Assembly (NCBI RefSeq): GCF_030272615.1
Contig: NC_081408.1
Coordinates: forward strand, 406,236,889 to 406,298,888
DNA from: Cryptomeria japonica
Lineage: Eukaryota; Streptophyta; Pinopsida; Cupressales; Cupressaceae
Length of the DNA: 62,000 nt
Direction of reading: 5' to 3'
Below, piece by piece: positions 46,149 through 59,357 of this stretch; position 1 is the stretch's first letter, and every line of letters begins with the position of its first letter. Below the pieces are notes generated by a model, which ran no database searches, had not been told where the DNA came from, and saw only the letters and a program-made list of their open reading frames with translations. The translations under genes were made by a program, and so were the position numbers.

Positions 46149-47560
46149 TGTAGATGTATAAATCTGACCACTTTCCTAAATAAATATTTAATATTTATTT
46201 TAACCCCATTCCTCTTATTAATTAAATTCTATTTAATTAATTCCTTCATTTTCATCTAATTGATTAAATGAGTTACTCAATTTATTTAATTAAATTCACA
46301 TTAACCTTTTCTAGCCTTTGATTAAATAAATTACTTTATTTAATTAATTCCCCTTTCTCCCTTTTTAATTATTACCAATAAATAAATCTAATTTATTTAT
46401 TAAATCCCCCCACTTGTATTTATGCAAGTTGCCTCTATTTTGGTTGAAATAAAGTAATTTTATTTTAATTAAAATCCTTTTTCCCTCCACTTGCATTTTC
46501 CTACATCTCCCACTTGCCTCCTAAACCCCTTCTAGATTCTTCTAATCACTTCCAATTTAGCCTAATTCATCTCTTAATTATTGTCACATTCCTAAGCAAA
46601 GAGAAGTCACTTCTCAAAGCCTCCAAAGTCTTTGAAATGCATTAAAGGCTTTATGCCTTCAACAAGCTAACCCTCAAAGTCTTCCTAACCATTAATGGTT
46701 AACTCAATCTTCTTGCATGGTTAGATACATTCTCTCTAACTTAACCCTCATCTAACCCAAGGGTCTCATCAAACATTCATGACTTTGACCTTGGTTATCC
46801 TATTAACAATTGCACAAGAGTTTACCCCTTGGGTAAAAGCTTTATCCATTGGATAAACCTAACCTAACCTTAACCCTTACTTCCTAGGGTAACCTTCATG
46901 TCTTCTCAAGCATTTAATGCTTCTTACATCTCCTCTCAAGCAACCCTTTGATGACAATTGTCACCATTTCATTGGTGAGAATTGTAAACATGGATTGATT
47001 AACTGTCAATCCTAGCCCTTGTTAAGATTATTCAATATTAACCATCCATTGCCCTATTTTCCCTATAAATAGAGCTCTCATTCCTCATTTTTCATATCAA
47101 CAATCTTTCATGCATCTACATTATAGTCTAAATTACTAAACATTTTAGCCTCTCTTTGTTAAATCATCATAATAGCATTTAGAAGCATTTTAATATATCA
47201 TAGAATATTCATGCTAGGATAGTATATCATTGCTAGGATAATTTGCTAATATTTTATCATATCATAATATTCATGCTAGCTTAATCATCATAGTTTCAAT
47301 ATCATACATCTTAGAATGCATTCATGCATATAAATCAAACATCACTCGTTCTTGGAGTTGTCATTCCTAAGTCACTTTGCTCAATAATCTGAGAGAAAAA
47401 AATTGACTTTAGGGATCCTATGAGATAGAGAACAATAGGACACCCCTTGGGAAGCTAAACTAATTGAATTAGTTCATATACTTGCACCAAGAGTCTCATT
47501 GGTGTGTGGGTCTTTTGGATTTGGTTTATTCGTTTTCGTCACCGCATTTTCCCGCATACA
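46149..47560 (+). repeat. Left LTR of T, 1,412 bp
   Basis: Starts TGTAGATGTATAAATC and ends CGCATACA, five bases before the primer-binding site. The first 1.19 kb match 60775-62000. A CCTATAAATAGAGC block at about 47070 looks like a TATA box with transcription start shortly after. The upstream 46170-46480 stretch is rich in TTAATTAA words. The five bases before it (CCTTA) would be one TSD copy; the other lies outside the window. Confidence 0.85.
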
Positions 47561-47564
47561 TTTC

Positions 47565-47578
47565 TGGCACCCACCGTG
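47565..47578 (+). other. Primer-binding site of T
   Basis: TGGCACCCACCGTG follows the LTR end after TTTC. It resembles the TGGCGCCCACCGTGG-type sites of other plant gypsy elements. The priming tRNA is not certain. Confidence 0.6.
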
Positions 47579-47627
47579 TAGCACATCCCCATAAATAACT
47601 TCATTTTTTATGTAGGACAAGGATTAC

Positions 47628-47893
47628 AAGCACGCTGGAATACCCTTTTAGCACATCTAGAGTATACTTTAGCGTATCTGTGGCAAACAATAGCACATTC
47701 ATAGCACTGTTTAGCACATATGACCCATCTTATAGCACTTTGAAGCTTATTTTTTAGCTCATAATAGTCTCTATTTTTTTTCTTGTGCATAGAAGTGTCA
47801 GCGTAGTGCATTTGGGAATCAGAGTAGCACGTAGGAATCATCCTGTAGTGCTTTTATACCTTTTTGTAGCACATTTGTGTAGAAGTTCAACAC
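47628..47893 (+). repeat. 21-bp-phased TAGCGC motif array 1 in the T leader
   Basis: Motifs start at 47628 (AAGCAC), 47649, 47670, 47691, 47712, 47733 and 47755. After a 49-bp gap they resume at 47804, 47825, 47846, 47867 and about 47887. Most intervals are exactly 21 bp. Motifs are TAGCAC, TAGCGT, TAGTGC or TAGCTC. Another TAGCAC at 47579 touches the primer-binding site. Confidence 0.85.
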
Positions 47894-49322
47894 ATAACTC
47901 TGACAGAGAAAAATGATAGTTTGTAATAGAGTTAGAAAACTAGGCTTGTGTAAGCCCGCCTAAGGTTTTAAATTTTGTTTCACTAACTTTCTTTTATTGC
48001 AGGTTACTAATCATCTCTTGCAGCTTGGAGGAGTTAGATTTAGGAATTTGACTATTTTTTTTTCCTAGCTTTTCAAGTTGGTTTATAAAAAAACTCATTT
48101 CCCTTTAGTTAAAAAGAGCCTCATCATTTCTTTGGTGTTTAAAACAAGACCTCACTTTCTATTTTGCAAAAGGTTAAAAAGAACTACAAACAAACCTTTA
48201 TTTTTGCAAAGTTAAAAGGGATCTCACTTTCATTTTGGTGCAAACTAAAAAGAACCTCATTTTCTTTGGTACAAAATAAAAAGAACCTCATTAACGATTA
48301 GATACACGATTTTCATTTTGTTGACCAATACACGATTTTAATTTTGACTGATACACAATTTTATTTTGTTGACCAGGTTTATTTTCCAAAGTTTTGAAAC
48401 ACACATTTGGCTATGAAGGGCTAAAAAGAACACCATGCTTGTTGGTGCAACATCTCCAAATAGATCGTAGCAAATCATTGCCTTGAAAGTTAAAAAAAAT
48501 ATTGTCTGCCTTGTCTCGAAAGTGGAAGGTACATTCTCTCCCCTTAATTGGGTGACGAAAAAGCCAAACCACTCTTATGCTTTCTTTTACTTCAAGCAAT
48601 TAAATCCTTTAGAAGGCCTACCCTCCCGATTTGCCCTTAGGACACCATTAATGGCTGGTGAGAGGGGAATGACCTAAGTGGGAAACAACTCTATCGCCAA
48701 GTGTTCCACCCCACTATAATCAAACGTGGAGGCTGACCAAAGTCCTCTTCAATGGTTTTTCTCAGTGATTAGTCTTCCCCTTGTATCTTTAAGATACGTA
48801 AAGCCTTTGTTCTAAAGGTTGGGAAGCCTCCCGAGGGAGTTTATCACTGAAGACCAAATGAAAGCCTGATTAAGAACCTTAGCATTAGAAAATTTGAATC
48901 GAGTCAGTCACCAAACATTGGCAATATCGTAGTGCAAGGGTGGGGAAGAATCTACCCCCAAGATCACTCACCATATATATCCCAAGATAACTACTCAATT
49001 GTGAAACAATTCACTTTGGGTTAATTTCTGGCAAAAAGCAAAAAAACAGATGCCCCCTAGGGGGTGACAAGGCTGTTTGAGCTGACAGAGTATCGAGACT
49101 AGTGGACTATGATATTGTCAATGAACTTTGAATAAACCAGTGAAAACATTGGGGATTTAAAAATATCCTCAAAAGAACATACACTACTTGTTTAGTATAG
49201 ACAAATTGTTATCTCTTCTATATGCTGTGTTTTCAAGTCATTTTTAGAAAATCGTCCATCAAATCACAAGTGTTATTTTTCAACATCACAACAAAAGCAT
49301 CAAGTGAAGAAATCGAGACAAT
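47894..49322 (+). other. Middle of the T leader, with degenerate repeats
   Basis: No coding similarity. At 48105-48300 a roughly 35-50-bp unit with AAAAAGAACCTCATTTT recurs four or five times. At 48301-48375 a unit ATACACGATTTT-ATTTTG-TTGACC recurs three times. The remainder (48400-49320) is unique and is flanked by the two TAGCGC arrays. Confidence 0.5.
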
Positions 49323-49683
49323 TAGCACATAGGAGCACCAACCTAGCACATCTCAAACATTCAATAGCACACTTACACCAAAACTTAGCGCTTTCATCAC
49401 TCAACTTAGTGCATGATCAGTATCATACTAGTAAAATTTTAGAAAGCGCTTGTCAACATCTCTGTAGCGCATTTAATCATCAGCCTAACACGTTCAAAGC
49501 ATATTGTAGCGCTTTCATATAAAAAATTAGCGTGTAACAAGGACATATTAGCACATAACCTATCAAGAAAATTTATTATCAAATAGTCTGAAATAGTGCG
49601 TGGGAAAGGCAGCATAGCGCATAGTGAACATTCTGTAGCGCTTCAAGAACTTCCTTTAGTGCATCAAGTTTCTGTCTTAGCGC
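49323..49683 (+). repeat. 21-bp-phased TAGCGC motif array 2 in the T leader
   Basis: Sixteen motifs start at 49323, 49344, 49365, 49386, 49407; 49444, 49465, 49486, 49507, 49528, 49549; 49594, 49615, 49636, 49657 and 49678. All intervals within the three blocks (13 of 15 in total) are exactly 21 bp; the two block gaps are 37 and 45. Forms seen are TAGCGC, TAGCAC, TAGTGC, TAGCGT, AAGCGC and TAACAC. The bases between motifs are not conserved. Confidence 0.9.
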
Positions 49684-50518
49684 ATGATCAATATTAGTAA
49701 AAATCAGAGAGCAAACCAGTCACTTTGGAAAAGTTTTATCAACAGTTTCAAATACCCTTTCGGGTGGTTTAGAAAATCCAACAACAAAAATTCAAAAAAG
49801 ATCATTAGTGACAAAATTTCCAAATCCAACAAAGCATTCTTAGAATGAGTTTTCAAATCATTAACTACCTTGAGATCAAACTTCATCCAACAAAATTAAG
49901 GAGTATCAGAACAGTGATCAAAGTTCCACCATCCAACGGATCCTATCAAAACAATACCTAGTTAGGTCCTCAAGTTGTCAAATTAAGTTTCTACATTTGG
50001 AAACTTGTCTCATATCATTTGACACACTTTTTCATGGAGGCGAATCAATCTAAACCTCTACTTGATAAAGTAAACTTGACTATTCAAATGAACTATCCAA
50101 ATCCAACATCAACATCAACTTTTGATCATTTGTGTATGACCACTCCTCATATTTTGAGAAGAACAAGTCTTCATCAAAAGACTAAGTTGAAGAAGTGACA
50201 ACCTAGTTCTAAGACACTTGTTAAAAGGAATAAATTTCTCTATATCAATCATCAACTCTTTGCATCACATTGCGCATTCTTGCATCATATGCAGTTGTAT
50301 ATCCAAGAAAAAACAAACAAATTTGACAAAGAGCCTTTAAGAAGTAGGGCTTACATTCAAAAAGCGACATTCAACCAACGCCTAAATAGTGGAGGAAGGA
50401 TTAACCCCTCTTTGTTCCTAAAGTTCCTTATCACTTATAAGGAAGCTCGTTCTGAGCCACCAACTCCACCAAGAACCCCAAAAGGAGAAGAAAAATTCAT
50501 CATAGTAGAGATATATTA
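49684..50518 (+). other. T leader between array 2 and gag
   Basis: A-rich, no recognisable protein. A short frame at 50280-50519 ends immediately before the gag ATG and has no motif I recognise. Confidence 0.45.
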
Positions 50519-52245
50519 ATGCCTGCTGTCACTCGATCCCAAAGAAGCAAATGGAAGGAATCACAATCAAAATCTAGTATGGGTCATAGATTGTCCAATC
50601 CTATTGATGAGTATACAAATATGGGAGAAACAAAGATCACCGAAGAACTTCTCCAAGAATGTCAAGAAAACGCAGCTTTCCAAAACTTGTAGAAAGACTT
50701 ATAGAAGCAGACAAGGAAAAATATCTACTCATGCTAACTAGCAAAGGAGTCAACATTCTTGAGGATTTCGACATAGAAAACTTAAGGAATATAGATGAGA
50801 GAATTTCAAGAACAAGGTCAAGAAACTATGCCTATCAAGAACAACAAAGAGAAGAAGAGACACATGATCCAGAAAACATACACAACCAAGATCACAATCA
50901 TGAACAAGACAACACCCACGAACAAGACCATGCCTGCAATTGGGACAATCTTAATGAACAAGGGGAAGCTCCCCATCGAAGGACAAATGCACCCATGACT
51001 ACTCTTGCACAATAACTCCAAACACTGCAAAGACAAATGCAGGACATGCAACAAAGAACTACAATATGATACTCCTTGGACAAAATCTGTCCTTATCCTT
51101 TTGATAGGAGATTGAACATGGTACCTTTTCCCCCAAATTCAGATATACCAAAATACAACAAATACGATGGTAAAAGTGATCCTCATGATCATATTTGGGA
51201 ATTTTGTACGATGAGCTTAGAGTTTTCTCACGATGACACTTACTTAATGAGATTGTTCCCAAGAAGTTTGGGAGGGAAAACAATGGAGTGGTTGTCTAAA
51301 CTTACACCTTCCATCATATCATTTGATGAGTTGGTAAACAAATTCATAACACAATACTCCTATTAAATTCAACATGCAATCACCATGCTGGATGTGTGTA
51401 ACACAAAACAAAAGAGAAATGAAACATTCATGGTGTTTCTACAATGGTGGAGGCGTATGGTTTCGAGATATCCCTGAGATGTGCCTGAAAAGGAAAAGAT
51501 GGAAATGTTCATCGACAATCTGAATAGTGAGATGAGTTATCAACTCAAACTCCAATGCATACCATCTTTTGCAAAATTGATAGAAAATGGTATCCAAGTA
51601 GAGGAAGCTTGGATCAAGAAAGGAACATTGAAGTTCTTTAAGGAAGGTGTTAATTCGTTAAACACTAACACCTTTAACAATCAAAATAATAACAACACTT
51701 TGGACAAATCCAGATTTTGGACAAGGAACAAAAAAATTGTTAATGATGGGGTAATTGATGCCAACAAGGTGAAGTCTAAACAACTAGTGTTGACTTTATC
51801 AGGCAACCCACCATCCAATAATGATAAAAAAAGTGCTAATCAAGGCACTGACACTTATCAGCGAATTACCAATCAAGGAGCTTCAACATCAAACACCAAC
51901 AAAAATCATCAAGACAGCAACAACACTAACCAAGGAAACAACACAAACCAGAGAGGCAACACCAATACTTTCCCATATCGACGCATATACACGCCATTAG
52001 GACAAACCTTAGAATCAGTGTTTTGGGAACTCTTGACGAATAAGATCATCACATTGCCAACCACAAGGAACTTTGAACCCCATGTCAAACCATCTTGGTG
52101 GAATGACTCACATTATTGTGATTTTCATCGAAATAAAGGACATAACACAAATTATTGCATGAGGCTGAAGAAGATAGTTCAAGACATGATAGACAAGGGC
52201 AATTTAATAGTTGATGGTCACAAAATGAATGGTGACCATGAATGA
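50519..52245 (+). pseudogene. gag: T gag
   Basis: The likely start is the ATG at 50519 (MPAVTRSQRSKW). A frame change near 50690 joins the main frame (LVERLIEADKEKYLLML). After a His/Asp/Asn-rich linker comes the Retrotrans_gag core (IPKYNKYDGKSDPHDHI, GGKTMEWLSKLTP, about 51140-51600) and a long Asn/Thr/Gln-rich stretch (51650-51960). The zinc-like motif is YCDFHRNKGHNTNYC with a leucine-rich tail. In-frame stops lie near 51067, 51364 and 51478. The stop at 52243 overlaps the start of the pol frame (52238) in another register. Confidence 0.8.
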
Positions 52246-55200
52246 AGCCTTCAAAAATCCTCTTCCAAATTATGACAAGGGAGGAGCATCAACATAAAAC
52301 AACCTCAAAGGATCTCGTATTAATAACCTATATGAGAACACCATCAATCAGATATCGACATATGAAAATCAAGTAAATGTCATAAAAATCAAGGACAAAT
52401 AAGAACATGCATTGATAAATGTGACAACCAAAGCACAAAAATATGTCTTGAAAGGGAACACATCCACATTGACAAAGACTCAATATAACTTGGCTGACCA
52501 ACTACGGAGAAATCCCTCTCAGATATCTATACTTGAGTTACTCAAACTTTTTCCAAAACACAAGGATATCTTAGAACAAGCACTTATCAAAACCAATGTT
52601 CCAAATGATCTGGATATTGATCGATTCCAAGCCATGGTGGCCCATATGACGGGGCCGCATAACATATCTATTTCCAAACATGATGATGTCTCCTTGAATC
52701 ATCTGCATAACACCCCGCTCCATATCAAAGTCTTAGTCTATAAACATCGAGTAAAAAGAGTGTTAATAGATGGAGGAGCTAGTCTAAATATTTGTACTTT
52801 AAAGCTTATCTGTGCATTGGGCTTCTCTGAGCAGTCTATTGATCAGAAAAAAATAAAATCACCATCAAAACCTATGATGATGAAGAGAGGTCATCTGAAG
52901 GAACTATAATACTACCCATTCAGGTAGGTCCTGTACAAAAGGAAACCATGTACGAAGTCTTGGACATAGACTTGACATATAATATACTATTGGGTCGTCC
53001 ATGGATCCATGAAATGCAAGTGGTGCCTTCCACATACCATCAATGTATCAAGTTCCCTTACAACGGACAAGAAATTTCAATATCTGCAGATAATAACCCT
53101 TTTCAGTATTGCAATGTTATGGGGGCAGCTCAAGATAGTTTGGTTCCACACAATAGGGAGGCCCAAGCTTCCTCAACATCCAAACATCAAGAAGAAGTCA
53201 AGTATCTATCCATAGACTTCAATAAAAAGATGAAAATAAAAGACTAAGGCATGGGGGAGTACTCTTTTGATCCCTTATGTCTATCTAAATTACTAACATC
53301 ACTAAAATCATATGGACAACCTTCTACATCAAGACATCAGGCAACACAACCCATCACCAAGTTTGATGGTAAATTTATCCAACTGGGCACACTAGCCAAT
53401 GAATCAGAAGAGAAAGACATCCTTAGTTGGCTATACAAGGATGAAGAAGAAGTCAGAGCTACTACCATAGAAGTGGCCGTATCAAAAAAATAGTATGGAA
53501 ATGAGTTTCGGATCATGCAACAAATGGGATAGAATGGAAAAGGACCTATTGGCAAGCGCTAAGAAGGCATTATAGAATCCCTACAACCTCCTTCACAATT
53601 TGAAAGAGACAAAACAAGACTTGGGTATGGAGAACATGTGCCGCCTATGCAGAAGCAAAATAACCATCAAAAACCTCAGTGGAGAGCAAAGAAAAAATAT
53701 AATGAAGACTTATAGAAAGAAGCACTACACCAAGCAACAGAAATGACAAGGAAAGAGAAAAAGCATCAAGAAAATGAGAATCGGCAAGAAGAACTAGCCA
53801 TTCAAAGGGAAGAAGCTTCTTATAAGAAAGTGCATCATGTACAAGAACCTGATCAAACCAAGGTAAAACCACCACCTGAAGAAATTGCTACCCACAGAAG
53901 GGAAACAATATACGAACAAATGCAAAGAGTACAAGCAAGCACTAATCCTGAATCAGAAAAAGCTGCTAAACTGGTGTCAATCATCAGTGATCTTTTCTCA
54001 CCATACAACATGCGTGTCAGATATAGAGAGATAACCTAGGATAGTGATTCTGAAACTAATTTTAATGAATATGAGTGGGGTAGCTATTCTGATGTTACTG
54101 AAGACATTGAGGTGGATACCATCCACTCATACACACCCCTTTCTTAGGAGGGATGAGGCTTAGAATCTCGACCGCTTGAATTTGGACCACAAAATATCTA
54201 TGAAGCTAGAGAGAATGAGGAGCGACAATATGAACATGGAAATATCAAAGATAATACCATCAAAGACATCAAAAAATATCATAGACCTCACCAATATCCC
54301 AAACAACAATAAAAATGACTCTATCATGACACTTGCAATGATTGATCTTAACCCACCAAATGACTCCATGTTGCTCATATATCCCAATCTCGTAGACTGG
54401 GAAGAACCCGAACATCATGATATACCAATATTCCCAAATGATGAATACAGTGTCCAATACCTATTTTCAGTCAACCCAAAAACATGCTCTACCAGTGAAC
54501 AAAATAACGATATCTGCAATCAGGGGAGTGCCAAGTCCCTCAGTTGCAAAAATGAAATAAACAAAGGATCTAATAGTGAAAACCAGTCAATGGCAGTATT
54601 AGATCACAAAAAAGTAAAAATAAAGGATGCATCTGAGGGTGAAAACCTTTTTAAGGCACCTAAAGATGGGAGACTTGACACTCTTCTAGAAGATTATCAA
54701 GAAAGGTCACCAATATTGATTGAGCCAACTCAACGACACTGAAGCAACAATCAAAACCATACATCTGGCTGAATCACTCACAGAAGAAGAACAACCAGAT
54801 TTTATCAAATTCTTCAAGGAAAAGCAAATCAATTTTTCTTGGTCTTATGCTGACATGCCCAAAATAGATCCAAATCTAATCATGCATCATTTATCCATCG
54901 CTCCAGGAACTAAACTAGTCAAGGAAAAATTAAGAAAGATGAATCTGCATGTGGCATTACTGGTCAAAGCAGAGCTAAAGTAGTTATTAGACGTCAGATT
55001 CATCCAACCTATAGACTATGCTGAATGGATATCAAACATTGTACCAGTTTCAAAACCTGACAAAAGCATCAGAATATGCACATATTTTCATGTCTGAAGG
55101 ATGCATTTCCTTTGCCAAACATTGACATAATTGTGGATCTAACAGCAGGCCACATAATGTTATCATTAATGGATGGCTTCTCTAGCTATAATCAAAGCCA

Positions 55201-57950
55201 GATAGCCCCAGAGGATCAAGATAAAACTACATTCACCTGTCCATGGGGAACGTATTGTTGGAACGTCATGCCTTTCAGCTTGAAAAATGATGGGGCAACT
55301 TATCAAAGAGCCATGACAATAATCTTCCATGACATGATGCATACCTTCATGGAAGGCTATGTGGATGATTTATTGGCTAAATCATTCACCCAAGCAGAAC
55401 ACCTGGGCATACTAGATAAAATCTTTTAATGATTGGAGCAATTCAAGGTTAGACTAAACCCTAAGAAGTGTGTCTTCAGGGTCACATCTGACAAACTGTT
55501 AGGCTACATTGTATCAGAAAAGGGCTTTGAAGTAGATCCAACAAAGGTAGAGGCTATCATGGAAATGCCACCTCCTGAGAACATTATCCAACTCAGATCT
55601 CTGCAGGGACGACTATAATCCATTAGATGATTCATCACTCAACTAGCAGATAAATGTCTCCCATTTAATCATCCGCTTCATAAGAATATACCTTTCAGAT
55701 GTGAAGACAAGTGTGCAGAATCATTTCACCAGCTCAAACAATATCTGATGAATCCGCCAGTTTTGGTAACTCTGATAGAAGGCAAGCCGCTCATTCTCTA
55801 TATATCAACCACATAGGTATCATTGGGGGCATTGCTAGCATAAGAAGATCTAGTAGGAAAAGAATGGGATATCTATTACATTAGCATGAATTTAAATGGA
55901 TATGAGCTAAATTATACATTCATTGAGAAGGATTGCTTAGCAATGGTGTTTGCCTCTCAAAAGTTCTGCCACTATATGCTAGCCCATACAATCAAGCTAG
56001 TAGCAAAGATCGATCCTCTCAAGTATCTACTTAGCGAGGAAACTCTCATAGGATGATTAGCTAAGCGGGTCATGATTTTGAGTTAGTTTGATATCCAGTA
56101 CACAGAATGCCGAGCTATCAAAGGACAGGTAATTACAGATCAACTGGTAGAAGCACCACTACTAGACCAACAACCACTACAGGTGGAATTTCCAGACATG
56201 GATGTACTCACTTTCATACCCAAGCAATGGACCCTATACTTTGATGGATCCTATACACAACATGGATCGGGTGCTAGCATCCTGTTAATCACTCTTGAGG
56301 GGCACACAATTCCAAGATCTTATAGACTGATGTTTCCATGCTCCAACAACATTGCTGAATATGAAGCTCTGGTAACCAGAATCAAAATGGCTATGGAATT
56401 TAAAGTCACAGAATTGAGAGTCTATGGGGATTCTCAACTAGCTATCAATCAGATCAACAATGACTATCAGACAAAGGATGAGAAGCTAATGCCTTACAAG
56501 AGAATGATGGATGATTTCAAATAGTACTTTGCACACATCACCTTTGAGTAAATCCCAAGATTGGACAACAAAGCTTTCGATGCAATGGCCACTATCTCTT
56601 CACTGCTGCAAATTCCAGATACACAGAGTTGTTATGAGTTCTTGGTAGAGCAATTGTTTTCCCTAGCCTATGACAATTTCGCATCCTAAGTCATCTGTGC
56701 CCTAACCGGTTTGGATTCACCTCTATACAGGACAATCTATAATTATCTCAAAAACAATACTCTTCCACCTAACCTATCTCGTAACAAAAAACATAGCTTC
56801 ATCCGGCAAGCCACCCACTATACCTTAACCGCTGACTCACTTTACCACTGAGGTCTAGATGGTACTCTTCTTCGATGCCTCGATCGTAATGAATCTGACT
56901 CTGCCTTACACGAGCTTCACGAGGGTATCTGTGGTACACATTCAAGTGGTCCTACTCTCGCCAAGAAACTTCTGAGAATGGGATATTACTGGCCGACAAT
57001 GGAAATAGAGTCCTATCAATTTTCTAAGAAATGTCCTAAATGTCAAATTCATGGCAGTGTTATCCATGCACCAGCACAGGAGCTGCAACCGTTCACCACA
57101 TCTTGGCCTTTTTTTCAATGGGGACTTGATTTGCTAGGATAAAATCATCCTTCTTCTTCAAATGGGCATAAGTTCATTATTACCACAACAAAGTATTTCA
57201 CCAAGTGGATTGAAGCAGTCCCGATGACCACTGTAACTAGAAAACAGATCTCATCATTCATCCTCAACTATCTCATTTGCAGATATGGCATTCCCAGTTC
57301 CACCATCATAGGAAAAGGACGTCCTTTCAAGAATCAAGATGTGCGAGAGCTATGTGAATGATTTAAAATCCAACATCACTTCTCCACACCATACTACCCA
57401 TAAGGGAATGGTCAAATAGAGAAATCAAACAAAACAATCCTGAAAAATCCTCAAGAAAATAGTAAATGATGTTGGTAAGGATTGGCATGTGCAACTCAAT
57501 CCAATAATTTGGGCCTACAGAAAAGCATCCGCACAGCTAAAGGGGCTACACCATATTCATTGGTGTATGGTTTAGAATAAATTCTACCTCTTGAGGTAGA
57601 AATCCCATCTCTCTGAGTATCTTTGAAGGGCCTCATACCAAATGAGGAATATCGAGTAAACAAGTTGCAAGAACTAGAGCTTCTTGATGAAAAATGACAA
57701 TATGCCTATGACCATCTTAAGGCATATTGGAAATGAATGTGTATAAGCTATAATAAAAAATTCATCCCAAGGGCTTTCAAAGTCGGTGATCTCATCCTAA
57801 AGGAAAATCCTAGAAATCAACAAGATCGAGAGAAGAAGGGGAAGTTTGAACCTAACTGGATCAGGAGCATGTCAGTTGTCAAATTTAGAAGGGGACATGA
57901 TTGATGAACCAACCAACAACATTCATTTGAAGAAGTTCTACACTTAAGTT
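52238..57950 (+). pseudogene. pol: T pol: protease, RT, RNase H, archaeal-type RNase H, integrase
   Basis: The frame opens MNEAFKNPLPNYDKGG. The protease site is VLIDGGASLNICT (about 52755), followed by ILLGRPWIHEM. A long low-conservation spacer (53250-54700) precedes RT. RT begins with HHLSIAPGTK, lacks about ten residues after KSIRICTYF, and keeps the catalytic EGYVDDLLAKS (about 55350). The first RNase H is degraded (55740-56160). The second, archaeal-type RNase H (56183-56524 and on) keeps its acidic residues (LYFDGSYT, AEYEALV, VYGDSQLAI). Integrase (about 56840-57600) keeps CPKCQ and WGLDLLG, but the second catalytic Asp is lost (STIIGKGRPF). Many stops and frame changes; no chromodomain. 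Confidence 0.85.
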
Positions 57951-58980
57951 GTTCAATGCACGGATTAAGCAAAAGACAAAAAAAATAAATAAATAAAAAA
58001 TAAAAAAAGCAAGAAAAATACAAAAAAAAAAAAAATAAAAAAAAAATCAACAAGTGTAATAAAAATAAGTGGTGAAAACCTAGCAACAGGTGCTATTTGT
58101 GAGCGAACAACTCCTCTATCTATCAATACTCATATCTTTGATCCATCTACTCTCAGCTAATAGCCATTGCCAAACATTTATACACGCAACATTATTCCGA
58201 ACATACTTAGCGTAGTCACTGTCCTTGATTATCTAAAATAGTTATCCATATCATATCCCACCATAACTTGGTGATAAATGTATATATCCACATCAATGAG
58301 TGTCCATCATTGGGGGAAACATTCCTCTCACTTTAGCATTCAGGTAACAAACAAGGATCACAACATACTAGGGAACCCTTGTCAAAACTGCTCATCAGGC
58401 TAGAAAAAAGGATCATTATCCAACTACAACTTTAACCCACACACGATGGATGATTTTTTGAATTATGATTTGTTTATATTTTAGCATGAAGTTTTGACTA
58501 TTTGTATCTTGATTTCTAAATCATTAGATCTCTTGAGCTACTCAAGGATGCCCTGAGCTAGAGAAGCGATGAAGGAATCTGACATTTTCTTTGGTTTTTT
58601 GTTTGTGAGGCGATCATTCGTATGGTGCAAATTTGTCTTGAGACATGATTGGAAACATATCATTGAAGACATTTTCCACTTTGCGCATGCAAATGGTTAA
58701 CTCTTGTTTGTTTTATGCAACACTCAGGTCGTCTTGGTTCAATTATACCTCGATGCTTGTGTCATCTTGCAATATCAAAAATCCATGTAAGTTATACTCT
58801 GGTCATTATGGTTCAATTATACTATGATTATTGCATTAACTTTCAACATATCAAAAGGTCAATATTGACACAAAGAGCACAAACAAGTGACTAAACGAGA
58901 ATGACAATGACAGAATTAAAGTGATCATTTAGTTGCATACAATTGCATTAAGTTGCATATCATTTTAAACATGCATTAAG
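57951..58980 (+). other. Start of the T 3' non-coding region
   Basis: An A-rich low-complexity run (57965-58050) follows the integrase. Beyond it I see no coding similarity. Short GCATTA/TTGCATATCAT repeats begin around 58930. Confidence 0.5.
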
Positions 58981-59018
58981 ATGCATATCATGTTAATCTT
59001 GCATTAGATACATCTCAC

Positions 59019-59275
59019 ATCATTATCATTATCATTATCATTATCATTATCATTATCATTATCATTATCATTATCATTATCATTATCATTATCATTATCA
59101 TTATCATTATCATTATCATTATCATTATCATACATCTCATTTTAAACAGACATCTCACATCATTATCATTATCATACATCTCATTTTCAAGATACATCTC
59201 ACATCATTATCATCATCATACATCTCATTTTCAAGATACATCTCATCATCATCATCTAGTCACATTCATCATTGC
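59019..59275 (+). repeat. (CATTAT)n microsatellite and derived 40-bp repeats
   Basis: A near-perfect ATTATC hexanucleotide run of about 110 bp (59019-59130) is followed by three copies of a unit CATACATCTCATTTT-AAGATACATCTCACATCATTATCAT ending near 59250. The reverse strand reads as an alternating Met-Ile frame, a by-product. Confidence 0.9.
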
Positions 59276-59357
59276 ATCCATCACATGCATATCTATCACA
59301 TCATCATGGAATCTTTCTTCACTTTCATATCTTCATCATTCTTCCAACCATCATCTA

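Noticed and set aside
27307-49683. CRISPR-like interpretation of the TAGCGC arrays
   Set aside because: The conserved word is only six bases with 15-base spacers, in a eukaryotic retrotransposon leader, without cas genes.
59015-59197. Reverse-strand Met-Ile repeat frame
   Set aside because: It is a translation of the (CATTAT)n microsatellite.
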